A DNA stretch of 64,000 bases from the NCBI RefSeq assembly GCF_963259705.1, contig NC_081844.1, positions 12,075,715 to 12,139,714 of the forward strand, given 5' to 3'. Position numbers and translations under genes: made by a program. This document shows, in pieces, positions 33,636 to 45,072 of the stretch. The notes beneath the pieces were generated by a model. It did no database searches and was not told where the DNA came from. It worked only from the letters and a program-made list of their open reading frames with translations. This DNA is from Myotis daubentonii (taxonomy: Eukaryota > Chordata > Mammalia > Chiroptera > Vespertilionidae). How positions within the stretch are numbered: the first letter of the stretch is position 1; each line of letters opens with the position of its first letter.

Positions 33636-34394
33636 AACATGGGGAGATATTCAACATCATCTTGTTCGGGGAAATGCAAATCATGATTACGAGATGACAT
33701 TTTGCAACAATTTGATGAGAAAAAAATGTAAAAGTTTGACAAGACCCTGGACATACACTTGCATGCACTTTCACACACAGCACAATGCTCTTAGACAGCC
33801 CTCAAGCAGAATAAATCTATCTGAAGAAGCGCATGTTCCCAAAAAGACTAGGTAAGGACACGATGATATTTTATTTCTTCAAGATAGCACCCTAATGGAT
33901 ATGAGAAATATTTCAGTCATTAATTCAGTTTCTTGATCAGTTGTACAATATATTTACTGATTATTTATCATAAAATATCAGTACTCAACTAGATGAAGTA
34001 AGGTATACAAGAAAGGGAGTACAGTGCAAACTCATGGTAGACATGACAGTAAGCAGAAGGAGCGGAGGGAGGAGAAAGAGTAGAGGAGAGAGACAAGAAA
34101 GTGGGATTAATTCTCCAGTACTCCTGAGAGAGGAAATTGGCTAACTCACTTTGGAAAATAGTTTTGTCATTATCTAATAAAGTTTAAGATGCATACACCC
34201 TGCAACCAAAAAATTTCACTCCTAAGTAATTATTTTACAGAAAGACATACTTATGTGCTCCAGAAATGGTCATGTTAGCATTACAGTTGGTAATAGCCTC
34301 AAACTGGAAATAAAATGCCCACAAAAGAAGCATAGTTAAATTGTGGTACATTTATCCAATGGAATACTATACAGCAATGAAAATGAAGACACCA
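33636..34394 (+). mobile_element. Old L1 (L1M-type) 3' region, left part
   Basis: Two recognisable blocks lie at 33636-33830 ('aaacatggggagatattcaa', 'gggaaatgcaaatcatg') and 34137-34394 ('aaccaaaaaatttcactcct', 'gcctcaaactggaaataaaa', 'caatggaatactatacagca'). The sequence between is too diverged to place. It is cut by L1-C at 34395 and resumes at 41786. Confidence 0.65.
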
Positions 34395-34955
34395 GGGATA
34401 AAGATGGCTGCCGACAGGACAGCAGGCTGCAAGGTAGTGTGTGAGTGAGAGAACAAAAGGAGAGTGAGTGGATGTGTGGGGAGGGTATGTATTTGTGAGT
34501 GAGGAACAGCTATATTCCAAGGAATTATTGGGGACTGCCGGATCGGGCTCCCCTGGCCAGGCAGCCTCTCCTGCTGCTGAAATCTCTCCCAGAGTGGATG
34601 GCTCTGCGCAGAGACTGCCATCTTGAAGGGGAGAGTGGCGCTGATCTGAAGCCCATCCTTACCTTCAATCAGGGAGACCCGTGGACACCTCCTAGGATCC
34701 TACAGCCACAACCCCAGGGACCAGCTACCTCAGCTGTGAACCCAGGAATACCAAGACTCCAGCCTCTCCCACCGCAGGCGCCTAGAAAGTCTGTCCAGGA
34801 GGAGACAAAGCGGCGCAAGTACGCAGATGACCCCTGTGCCTTCTCACAGAGCAGAGAGAAGGATCAGCTGAATCAATTAATATCCACCCCGAACTGGCGA
34901 ATCAAACACAGCTGGTGAGAAATCCGTGGATGGAAAGGTCAGCTATTGCCTAGGG

Positions 34956-35266
34956 CAGCGGTTCTCAACCTGTGGGTCGCGACCCCTTTGGGGGTCGAAC
35001 GACCCTTTCACAGGGGTCGCCTAAGACCATGGGAAAACACATATATAATTACATATTGTTTTTGTGATTACTCACTATGCTTTAATTATGTTCAATTTAT
35101 AACAATGAAAATACATCCTGCATATCAGATATTTACATTACGATTCATAACAGTAGCAAAATTACAGTTATGAAGTAGCAACGAAAATAATTTTATGTTT
35201 GGGGGTCACCACAACATGAGGAACTGTATTAAAGGGTCGCGGCATGAGGAAGGTTGAGAACCACTG
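34956..35266 (+). mobile_element. SPIN hAT transposon (non-autonomous)
   Basis: Left end CAGCGGTTCTCAACCTGTGG; right end GGTTGAGAACCACTG, near-perfect inverted termini; 311 bp. The flanking GCCTAGGG (34948-34955 and 35267-35274) is a perfect 8-bp target duplication. Internal blocks such as 'gggtcgcgacccctttgg' and 'acattacgattcataacagt' are those of SPIN ('Space Invader'), a family known to have spread horizontally among tetrapods including vesper bats. It lacks transposase. It inserted into the L1-C leader, so L1-C was there before. Confidence 0.95.
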
Positions 35267-36059
35267 GCCTAGGGAGAGGTGAGATCTGGGGTCTAGGCTG
35301 AAGGGAAAAATGCGCGGAAACAGGCGTGAAATGCGCACAGCGGGAACTAGAGTCTCAAAGGAAGATTGCGCCCCACAGAATACTCGCTGCTGGGGTAAGT
35401 GTAGCCCTCGAATGTGGAAGGGGGTCCACAGGGCTGCGGGCAGAAGGAGACTATAGAAATTAACCCACGGCAGGGCTGGGCACAGGAGGGCAGTCTGGAG
35501 TTCTGCCAGTGCACCAACTGCGGAATGCCAGGAGAAGATTCGAGTCTGTGCGCATCCTGTGGCTTTTTCTTTTCTTTTCTTCTTTTTTTTTTTTTTTTCT
35601 TTTTCTTTTTTAAATCCTTGCTTCTGATTACTAAGCCCAGTACACGGGATCTTCCAATTAAAAAACACTCGCGGAGACTGCAGGAGAAAGCTGTTTTTGT
35701 GGAACCTGGAGAACAGAGTGTGGAGAAACGAACAGGAAGCCAGCTCTAGGGCAGTCCATTCCTCTAACCCAGCATTACGTGTGGCAGGGAAAGCCATCTA
35801 AACACTGGGTAGGGGAGGAGCCTTTTAGTCCCGGATATCAATACAGAAACACTGCCACCCAGGGGTTGTATCAGAAATTGACTCTTGTGTGAATGCAACT
35901 AAAGGCAGACTAAGAAACAAAGAGCTCCCAACTGCTTGAAAAAAGGATTGTGGCTTATGACGCAGAGGAGCTGTGGAGCGCAGGGAACTCTAATACTGGG
36001 CTGTCTACCTGACAGGAAACAGACCTGCCAAACAGAACAGTAGAGGAAGTGAATGACCT

Positions 36060-36660
36060 TCACTACTTCACATTTTTATTTTTTATCTTTTACTTAAGAA
36101 ACTAATTTTTTTTCTTTCTCACCTGATTTTACCTTTTTTATATTTTTGTTTTTAATTACTATTATTTCTACTATTATTTACCTTTTCTTAAGTTTTATTT
36201 TATTTTTTCTTTATTTTATTTTATTTTATTTTGGGATTAGTGCTCTACATTCTATTTTTATTTTTCCTACAGCATTATTTTACTCTATCTCAATTTTTCC
36301 TTTATACCAACACTCTCTTCCTCACATTCCCTTTTTGCCCTGTTTCTCTTACCCTGTTCTTGCTTTATTTTTTCTCTATCCTTTCTTTTTACTCCCTGTT
36401 AAAAATTGATCTCACTCATATATCTAATTTCTACTCCCCTGCTCCAAGCCCATACACTTTTCTCTTCCCTTTCTTCAATATCCAGATTTTCTTTTACTTC
36501 CCTTTTGTTTTTTTGTTTTGTGTTGTTTTGTTTTTTTTTCTATTCTGTTTTTTAAATTTTTTCCTTTTCTCAATATCATTTTTGCATTCTTTTCTATCCC
36601 CTAACTCTCTTTTTTCTGGTGGTCACCTTTATTTGGGGTTATTAGTATTGTAAATTCATT
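36060..36660 (+). repeat. T-rich tract in the LINE-1 C leader
   Basis: About 600 bases strongly biased to T on the plus strand, with repeated TTTTATTTTA, TTTTTCTTT and CCCTTTTT-like runs, just upstream of ORF1. It gives spurious hydrophobic open frames (for example 36146-36409 and 36231-36653) rich in F and L that are not genes. No comparable tract is seen in L1-A or L1-B. Confidence 0.8.
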
Positions 36661-36767
36661 TGTGTTTGATGCCCTGTGCACTCTGTATTGTTGTGGTGTA
36701 TTTTGTACCTTTAAGGCAATGCAGGAGAGAGAGAGCTACATAACCAGACATCCAGAGAGGAGCGATC

Positions 36768-37650
36768 ATGGGGAGACAAAGAAACAGCCCACATACAAAA
36801 GAAAGGGAGGTATCACCAGAAAAGGAAGAAAATTAAATGGAGGCAAGCAAAATGTCAGAGAAAGAATTCAGAGAAATGGTCAGAAGGTCGCTAAAAAAGG
36901 ATAGAAGACAAATTCAATAATATGTGTAAGAACCAAGAGGAAATGAAGAAGAATCACGAAGAAATGAAAAATGACATCGCTGCAATAAAGAACTCAATAG
37001 AAAGCATCAACAGTAGACTAGAACAAGTAGAGGACTGCATCAGTGAGCTAGAAGACAAGGTAGGAAGAAATACCCAAGCAGAGCAGCATCTAGAAAAAAA
37101 AAACTTAAAAAGCAGGAGGAGAGCCTAAGGGAGCTTTGGGACAACAGGAAATGAAACAACATCTTCAAAATAGGGATGCCAGAAGGAGACGAAGGTGATC
37201 AAGGAATAGGAAACCTGTTTGGAGAAATAATGACATAAAACTTCCCTGATATAGGGAAGAAAAAACTCACACAAGTCCAAGAAGCTCACAGAGTCCCAAA
37301 CAAGATGAACCCCAGAAGACCGACACCAAGACACATTATAATTAAATTGGCAAACACCAATGACAAAGTAAGAATCTTAAAGGCTGCCAGAGAGAGAGAA
37401 AGTTACCTACAGAGGATCACCCATCAGACTAGTGACTGATTTCTCAACAGAAACACATCAGGCCAGAAGGGAATGGAATGAAATATACAAAGTCATGCAA
37501 AGGAAGGGTCTGAATCCAAGAATACTATACCCAGCAAGACTATCAATCAAAATTGAGGGTAAAATCAGGAGCTTCACAGACCAAAAAAGACTAAGGAAGT
37601 TTATCACCATCAAACCAGCTATGCAAGAAATGCTAAATGGTCTGCTATAA
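36768..37650 (+). pseudogene. LINE-1 C ORF1 (broken)
   Basis: Starts M-G-R-Q-R-N-S. An early stop after about 22 codons is followed by MEASKMSEKEF in phase. Then comes a coiled-coil segment (IESINSRLEQVEDCISELED, near 36994) and the RNA-binding and C-terminal domain in pieces, ending 'gctaaatggtctgctataa'. About 290 codons, near normal for L1 ORF1p. Several in-frame stops and frameshifts make it non-functional. Confidence 0.88.
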
Positions 37651-37698
37651 AAAGAAGAAATAGGAAGAGAAGAAGGAACACAGGCATATAGAATAAAA

Positions 37699-40600
37699 AT
37701 GGCGACAAACAAGTACCTATCAATAATAACTTTAAATGTAAATGGATTAAATACCCCAATCAAAAGACATAGGGTAGCTGAGTGGATAAGAAAACATGAC
37801 CCATATATCTGCTGTCCACAGGAAACCCACCTCCAAAAAAAAGGACTCACACAGACTGATGGTGAAGGGATGGAAAAAGGTTTTTCAGGCGAATGGAAAG
37901 GAAAGAAAAACTGGGGTAGCAATATTTATATCTGACAAATTAGACCTCAAAGTGAAGGCCATAACAAGAGATAAGGAAGGCCACTTCATAATACTAAAGG
38001 GAGCAATTCAACAAGAAGATATAACTCTGGCAAACATACATGCACCCAATACAGGAGCACCCAAATACATAAAAAAAAACTTCTGGAGGATATCAAGGGA
38101 GAGATCTACAGCAATACAATAATAGTAGGGGACTTCAATACCTCACTAACACCACTGGAAAAATCCTCTAAATAAAAAATCAGCAAAGAAACAGCAATCC
38201 TAAATGACTCACTAAATCAGATGGAATTAATTGACATCTTCAGAACATTTTACCCCAAAGCCACGGAATATACATTCTTTTCAAGTGCAAATGGGTCATT
38301 CTCAAAGATAGACCACATATTCGGACACAGGCAAAGTCTCTTTAAATTAAAATAGGTAGAAATCATATCAAGCATCTTCTCACATCACAATGGCATAAAA
38401 CTAGAAATCAACCACAATAAAAAAAATCAAGCACCTGGAGGCTAAATAGCATGCTATTAAACAATGATTGGTCTACCAAAGAAATCAAAGAAGAAATAAA
38501 AAGCATCATGGCAACAAATGACAATGAAAACACAACAATCCAAAATCTATGGGACACAGTGAAAACAGTCTTGAGAGGGAAGTTCATAGCTCTACAGGCC
38601 TATCTCAAAAAAACAAGAAACAATGGTAATGAATTATCTAACCCTACAACTCAAAGAGTTACAAAGAGAGCAACAAGAAAAGCCCAGAGTAAGCAGAAGG
38701 AAGGAAATAATAAAGATCAGAGTGGAGATAAACGACATAAAGACAAAAAATCAATACAAAAGATCAACAAAACCAAGAGCTGGTTCTTTGAAAGGATAAA
38801 CAAGATTGATGAACCTCTAGCCAGGCTCACCAAGAAGCAAAGAGAGAGGACACAAATAAACAACATCAGAAATGAAAGAGGTGAAGTAACAACCAATCCC
38901 ACAGAAATACAAACGATTATGAAAAATACTATGAATAGCTCTATTCCAACAAAATGGACAACCTAGATGAAATGGACAGATTCTTAGAAAAATACAAGCT
39001 CCCAAAACTCAATCAAGAAGAATCAAAAAACCTGAATAGGCCAATAATGACCGAAGAAAATTAAAGCAGTAATCCAAAAACTTCCAGCAAACAAAAGCCC
39101 TGGCCTGGACAGCTTCACAGGGGAGTTTTACCAGACATTCAAAGAACAACTAGAACCTATCCTCCTCAGGCTATTCCAAAAAATTCAAGAGGAAGACACA
39201 CTTCCAAGCTCTTTCTATGAATCCAGCATTACCCTAATCCCAAAACCAGATAAAGACACCACAAAGAAAGAGAATTACAGGCCAATATCCCTGATGAACA
39301 TAGATGCTAAAATGCTCAACAAAATTCTAGCAAATCGGATTCAGCATTACATTAGAAAGATCATACACCATGACCAAGTGGGATTTATTCCGAGGATGCA
39401 AGTATGGTACAATGTCCGCAAATAAATTAATGTGATACATCACATAAACAAACTGAGAGATAAAAATCACATAATCATATCATTTAATGCAGAAAAAGCA
39501 TTTGACAACACCCTTTCTTGATAAAAACTTTCAGCAAAGTGGGAATAGAAGTATCATACCTCAAATTAATAAAAGTCTTATATGACAAACCTACAGCCAA
39601 CATCATACTCAATGGGCAAAAACTAAACTAATTTCCCCTAAAAACAGGAACAAGACAAGGATGCCCACTTTCACCACTCCTGCTTGATATAGTACTGGAA
39701 GTGCTAGCCATGGTGATCAGACAAGAAGATATAAAAGGCATACAAATTGGAAAGGAAGAAGTAAAACTGTCTTTATTCGCAGATGACATGATACTGTACA
39801 TAGAAAACCCCAAAGACTTCATCAAAAAAACTACTAGACTTAATAAATGAATTCTGCAATGTAGCAGAATAAAAATTAACACCCAGAAATCTATGGCCTT
39901 TTTATACACCAACAATGAACTCACAGAAAGAGAAACTAAAAAAACAATCCCATTCACCACTGCACCAAAAAAATAATAATAATAAGATACCTAGGAATAA
40001 ACTTAAGTAAGGACCTAAAAGACCTGTACTCAGAAAACTACAGAAAATTGAAAAAAGAGATAGAGAAAGACATAAACAAATGAAAGAACATACCATGTAC
40101 ATGGATTGGTAGAACCTACACCATTAAAATGTCCATACTACTCAAAGCAATCTACAGATTCAATGCAATCCCCATTAAAATACCAATGGCATATTTCAAA
40201 GATCTAGAACGAACTCTCCAAAAATTCGTCTGGAATTAGAAAATGACCCCGAGTAGCCACAGCAATCCTGAGAAAGAAGAACAAAGTTGGAGGAATCACA
40301 ATACCAGATATCAAGCTATATTACCAAGCCACAGGTCTCAAAAATTCCTGGCACTGGCATAGACAATGTGAACAGACATAAAGTGGGAACAGACATAAAG
40401 ACCAATGGAACAGAACAGAGAACCCAGAAATCGACCCAAGCCATTATGCTCATTTAATATTTAACAAACGGGGTAAGAGCATACAATGGAGTCAAAACAG
40501 TCTGTTTAATAAATGATGCTGGGAAATTTGGACAGATACATGCAAAAAAATGAAACTAGATCACCAACTTACACTATACAGAAAAACAAACTCAAAATGG

Positions 40601-41546
40601 ATAAAGAGCTTCAATATAAGATGGGAAACCATAAAAATCCTATAAGACTCCATAGGCAGCAAAATAGCAGACATATGTCTTAGCAATATCTTTACAGACA
40701 CAGCCCCTAGGGCAATGGAGATGAAGGAGAAAATAAACAAATGGGACTACATCAAAATAAAAAGCTTCTGCACAGCAGAAACCATAAACAAAACAACAAG
40801 AAAGCACACTGCATGGGAGAACGTATTTGCCAATGATAGGGCTTAATGATTTCTGATAGGGCTTAATCTCCAAAATTTACAGAGAACTCATACGACTTAA
40901 CAAAAGGAAGATAAATGATCCAATCAAAAAATGGTCAAAGGATGTAAATAGACACTTTTTGAAAGAGGACATACAGAAAGCCAAGAGACATATGAAAACA
41001 TGCTCAAAGTCACTACTCATCCTAGAGATGCAAATCAAAACGACAATGAGGTACCATCTCACATCTGTCAGATGGCTATCATCAACAAATCAACAAATGA
41101 CAAGTGCTGGTGAGGATGTGGAGAAAAAAGGAACCCTCGTGCACTGCTGGTGGGAATGCAGACTGGTGCAGCCACTGTGGAGAACAGTATGGAGTTTCCT
41201 CAAAAAACGAAAAATGGAACTTCCATTTGACCCAGTAATCCCACTTCTAGGACTATATCCCAAGAAAACAAAAGCACCAATCAGAAAGGATATATGCACC
41301 CCTATGTTCATACAGCACAATTTTACAATAGCTAAGATTTGGAAACAGTCTAAGTGCCCATCAGCAGATGAGTGGATTAAAAAACTGTGGTACATCTACA
41401 CAACAGAATACTATGCTGCTATTAAAAAGAAGGAATTTTTACCATTTGCAACAGCATGGATGGACCTGGAGAGCATTATGCTAAGTGAAATAAGCCAGTC
41501 GGAGAAAGATAAATATCACATGATCTCACTCATATGTGGGATATAA
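37699..41546 (+). pseudogene. LINE-1 C ORF2 (broken)
   Basis: Starts MATNKYLSIITLNVNGLNTP, with the endonuclease active-site stretch around CCPQETHL. The reverse transcriptase FADDM block is encoded at about 39777-39791, and the C-terminal end reads KYHMISLICGI. Total length is normal (about 1,280 codons). Open pieces at 37699-37935, 38451-38966 and 40959-41546 are joined by frameshifts. Such enzymes drive VES and retrocopy insertion, but this one is dead. Confidence 0.92.
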
Positions 41547-41785
41547 TAATCAACATAATTTGATGAACAAGAATAGATCAATCTAAGACACGTGGTGGGG
41601 AGGGTGGTTAGAGAGCAACCAATGGACTTATATGCATGCATATTAGCATAACCAATGGACACAGACATTGGGGGGATGGGGTTTGCCCGAGCTGGGAAGG
41701 GATGGGGGAGGGAGTCAATTGGGGGAAAAGGAGACATATGTAAAACTTTAGACAATTAAAAAAATGATAATAATAAAAAATTTTT

Positions 41786-41985
41786 AAAAAATTTATGTAG
41801 CTGTAGTGAAGACACTACAGCTACATATGGCAATGATGACATGAGTGAATATAAAAAACATTATGTTAAACAAAACAAGATAGACCAAAAAAATATTTAT
41901 TCTGTATAATCCCATTTGTAAAGTTAAAAAATCAAGAAAATCTAAGCTAATTTTTTGGGACTCATTCATAGGTGGTAAAATCATA
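41786..41985 (+). mobile_element. Old L1 3' UTR, right part
   Basis: 'gatgacatgagtgaatataa', 'attctgtataatcccattt' and 'gactcattcataggtggtaa' continue the old L1 interrupted at 34394. The tail after about 41990 is not clear. Confidence 0.65.
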
Positions 41986-42025
41986 AAGCAAAACAAAGAA
42001 GGGAGGGAAAGGATTATGGTTCGTG

Positions 42026-42466
42026 AAATGGTTAATTTTACTTGTCAACCTGGTTAGGCTATAGAACCCAGATATTTGGTCAGACACAGGTCTAAAAGTT
42101 GCTATGAAGGCATTTCTTAAATGAGTTTACATTTAATTAGTAAACTTTGAGTAAAGCACATTACGCTCCATAAGGTGGATGACCCAGTCATTTGAAGGCC
42201 TTAAGAGAAAAATATTGAGGTCCCCAAAGGAAGAAAGAACTCTGCCTCTAGACAGCCTTTGGACTCAAGCTGCAACAATAGCTCTTCCCTGAATCTCCAA
42301 CCCGCTGGCTTGCCCTGCAAATTTCTTGCCAGTCTCCACAATTGCATGAGCCAATAGCATAAACACCTCCCCCCTCTTTCTCTTTCTCTCTCTCTCTCTC
42401 CATATATGTATGTGTATTTCTATGTCCTATTGATTTTGTTTCTCTGGAGAACTTTAATACAATCTA
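42026..42466 (+). repeat. Ancient LTR-like repeat, copy 5 of 5
   Basis: 'ggttaattttacttgtcaac', 'cccagatatttggtcag', 'gagtaaagcacat', 'tgcatgagccaatagcataa' and 'ttgtttctctggagaac' appear in order. A (TC)n run (about 42371-42401) precedes the terminal part. Full-length in outline. Confidence 0.65.
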
Positions 42467-42590
42467 GAATGGCCTTTGGGTTGCTAGAAATATTCTATTT
42501 CTTCTCCTGGTTGATAGTTATAGAGATGTTCACTCCTCAATAATTCATTAAGCTGTATATTTATGTTTTACGTACTCTGTTATATATGTA

Positions 42591-43039
42591 CTAGAGGCCT
42601 GGTGCATGAATTCATGCACAGGTGGGGTCCAGCTGGCCTGCCCCGATAGAGGCCAATACAGGGCTGGGCTGGAGGGTGGGGACACAGGAAGTTGGTCGCT
42701 GACCCCACCCCCAATCAGGCCTGATCAGGGCCAGGTTGGCTGGGGGTTGAAGGGCTGTGGGAGGTCAGCCAGCCCTACCCCTGATGGGGGGACAATTAAG
42801 GGTGGGGCTGGCCAGGGGAGAGGCTGCTGGCGGTTGGTCAGCTGGCCCCATCCACGATAGGGGTTGCGGTGGGTCGATCGGGGTGGGGCTGGCCGGGGGG
42901 AGGTGCCATGGGAGGTTGTGGGGGGCCAATCAAGGCTGGTTGGCCACCACAGGGCACATCATAGCAACCAGTCATTCTGGTTGTTGCGGTTGTTCTGGTA
43001 GATCCGTCATCCCGGTCGCTTGGCTTTTATATATATAGA
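42591..43039 (-). mobile_element. HeliBat-type Helitron, reverse orientation (tandem partner 1)
   Basis: On the minus strand it begins TCTATATATATAAAAGCCAA and ends GAGGCCTCTAG-like: plus-strand CTAGAGGCCTGGTGCATG, with a perfect 18-bp palindrome GTGCATGAATTCATGCAC at 42602-42619. The preceding plus-strand base is A, as expected at a Helitron site. Its TC end directly abuts the CTAG end of the next Helitron at 43040. The body is G-rich, with repeated 'ggtggggctggcc' units. No coding capacity; frames up to 93 codons are chance. Confidence 0.88.
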
Positions 43040-43704
43040 CTAGAGGCCTAGTGCATGAAATTCGTGCACGAAGGGGGGGTCCCCTCAGCCCAATCTGCAC
43101 CCTCCCCAATCCAGGACCCCTCGGGGGATGTCCAACTGCTAATTTAGGACCTGGGATCTGGCCTAAACTGGCAGTCAGACATCTCTCTCACAATCCAGGA
43201 CCGCTGGCTCCTAACTGCTCACCTGCCTGCCTACCTGATCACCCCTAACTGCCTCTGCCTGCCGGCCTGATCGCCCCTAACTGCCACCCCCCTGCCAACC
43301 TGGTCGTTCCCAACTGCACCCCCTGCCAACCTGGTCACCACCAACTGCCCCTCCACCGGTCTGGTTGCCCCTAACTGCCCTCTCCCCCTGCTGGCATAAT
43401 TGCCCCTTACTGCTCCCCTGCTGGCCTGGTTGCCCCACAGCCTGCTGTTCAGTTGTTTGGTCATCCCTCACTAACACCCCTGCTTGCCTGGTCACCCCCA
43501 ACTGCCCCTCCCACTGGCCTGGTCACCCTAAACTGTCCCCTCCCCCCCCCCTACTGGCCTTGTCTCCCCATGCAGCCTGCTGTTCAGTCATTTGGTCGTC
43601 CCTCACTAATCCCCCTGCCGGCCTCGTTGCCCCACGCAGCCTGCTGTTGTGTCGTCCATCGGTTGTTTCGGTCATGACAACCCCTGGCTTTTTATATATT
43701 AGGA
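43040..43704 (-). mobile_element. HeliBat-type Helitron, reverse orientation (tandem partner 2)
   Basis: Plus-strand CTAGAGGCCTAGTGCATG at the left is its 3' end; its 5' TC end is at 43703-43704 (TCCTAATATATAAAAAGCC on the minus strand). It shares the 3' module with the Helitrons at 7495 and 57560. The middle is a C-rich minisatellite. The arrangement CTAG followed at once by TC is the same as at 7849/7850. Confidence 0.88.
43200..43660. repeat. C-rich minisatellite in Helitron
   Basis: About a dozen units of roughly 30-40 bases containing 'ctggtc-cccc-aactgcc' and, in the second half, a longer unit with 'gcctgctgttcagt' repeated three times. Diverged and internally deleted. Open frames rich in P, L and G here are artefacts. 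Confidence 0.8.
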
Positions 43705-44187
43705 TTATATTTTATAATTTAAAAAGGATTTATGAAAACATTACTTTCTAGCTAGCATTGAGAAGCTCATAAATAAACAAAAGAAATTGAATCTAGCATC
43801 AAATGACATACCTTATAGCTAGATAATTCAGAAGTTATGATAAAATATCCAAATGTCATTTATGTCAAACCTTCTTCCAGTGATTATTGACTCCTCCTAT
43901 TTTCTGAAAAACTCAAGTCTCCTTCTTGTGCACCCACAAAACTTCATAACACATCTTTATATCTTTCCATGCCTCTTCGATTAGACTCTAAGCACCATAA
44001 GAAAAAGATTTACATCTCATTTTTGCACTTTGGAGCACAATAGACAGTAGAGTGATTTCTCAATAATAATTTCTTAGATGCATTCATGAACCAGTTCATT
44101 AATAAATAAATAACACTTTTCTGAATAATGGACTCTAAATATGATTTGCCACGGTTCTGAATAATAAAGGAATGGTGTAGACTAGAA
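43705..44187. other. Intergenic, nothing recognised
   Basis: AT-rich sequence between a Helitron and a hAT element; no gene or named repeat seen. Confidence 0.5.
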
Positions 44188-44324
44188 CAGTGATTTTCAA
44201 CCTTTTTCATCTCATGGCACAGATAGACTAATTACTAAAATTCTTCAACACACCAAAAAATACAGGTATAATTTTGATTGATTTACAAAAAATAATAATT
44301 GTAATCACCTATTCTTTTTGTTTC

Positions 44325-45072
44325 AAAGAATATATGTACCCCTATGTTTATTGCAGTGTTATTTACAATAGCCAAGATTTGGAAACAACCCAAGTATCCA
44401 TCAGTAGATGAGTGGATTAAAAAGCTGTGGTACAGCCCTAGCTGGTTTGGCTCAGTGGATAGAGCATCAGCCTGAGGACTGAGGGGTCCCAGGTTTGACT
44501 CCAGTCAAGGGCACATGCCTGGGTTGTGGGCTCAATCCCCAGTAGGGGACATGCAGGAGGCAGCCAATAATAATTCTCTCTCATCATTGATGTTTTTATC
44601 TCTCCTTCTCCCTTCCTCTCTGAAATCAAAAAATATATACATATATACATAAAAAAATAATAAAAATAAAATTGTTTTTTTAAAAATCTGTGGTACATTT
44701 ACACAATGGAATACCATTCTGCTATAAAAATTTACTCTGTGACAGCATGAATGGACCTGGAGAACATTATGCTAAGTGAAAAAATCCAGTCAGAGAAAGA
44801 CAAACACCATATGATTTCACTCATATGTGGAATTTAATGAACAAACTGAACTGACAAGCAAAATAGAGACAGACTCATAGATAGAGGGCAGGCAGATAGT
44901 ACTGGTGCGGGGAGGGGTTGGAGAGATTGAGCAAAAAAGAAAAAGAGAGAGAGAACTCATGGACATGGGTAACACTGTGATGAATGCAGAGGAGGGGAGA
45001 GGATGAGGGGAGGTGCAAGAGGGCATTGATGGGATAAATGGTGATGAAAAAAATTAAATTAAAAATAAATAA
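44325..45072 (+). mobile_element. 5'-truncated LINE-1 3' end inside hAT
   Basis: ORF2 C-terminal region ('acaatagccaagatttggaa', 'tggacctggagaacattatg') and 3' UTR with a GGGGAGGGG-type run. It is interrupted by a VES SINE at 44435-44681. Boundaries lack a clear duplication. Confidence 0.85.
44435..44681 (+). mobile_element. VES SINE inside the LINE-1 fragment
   Basis: Starts GCCCTAGCTGGTTTGGCTC. Flanked by AAAAGCTGTGGTACA and AAAATCTGTGGTACA (about 44420-44434 and 44683-44697), one mismatch. The tail is long and ATA-rich. This is the third layer at this site: hAT, then L1, then VES. Confidence 0.92.

Larger units (their letters stand above)
34395..41785 (+). mobile_element. LINE-1 copy C, near full length, inside an older L1
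   Basis: A long leader (34395-36767) starts with AAGATGGCTGCC, a YY1-like site at 34401. ORF1 (36768-37650), ORF2 (37699-41546) and a 3' UTR with G-rich runs and an A-rich tail follow. TGAAGACAC occurs at about 34385-34393 and again at about 41807-41815, a probable decayed target duplication; the true 3' boundary is therefore uncertain by about 20 bp. It carries a SPIN transposon in the leader. Least damaged L1 here, but both ORFs are broken. Confidence 0.92.

Noticed and set aside
34499..34918. 139-codon plus-strand frame as a gene
   Set aside because: Lies wholly within the L1-C leader; no domain recognised. Leader frames recur in L1 5' UTRs by chance.
36146..36653. Hydrophobic frames that look like membrane proteins
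   Set aside because: Result of the T-rich tract in the L1-C leader; F/L runs only.
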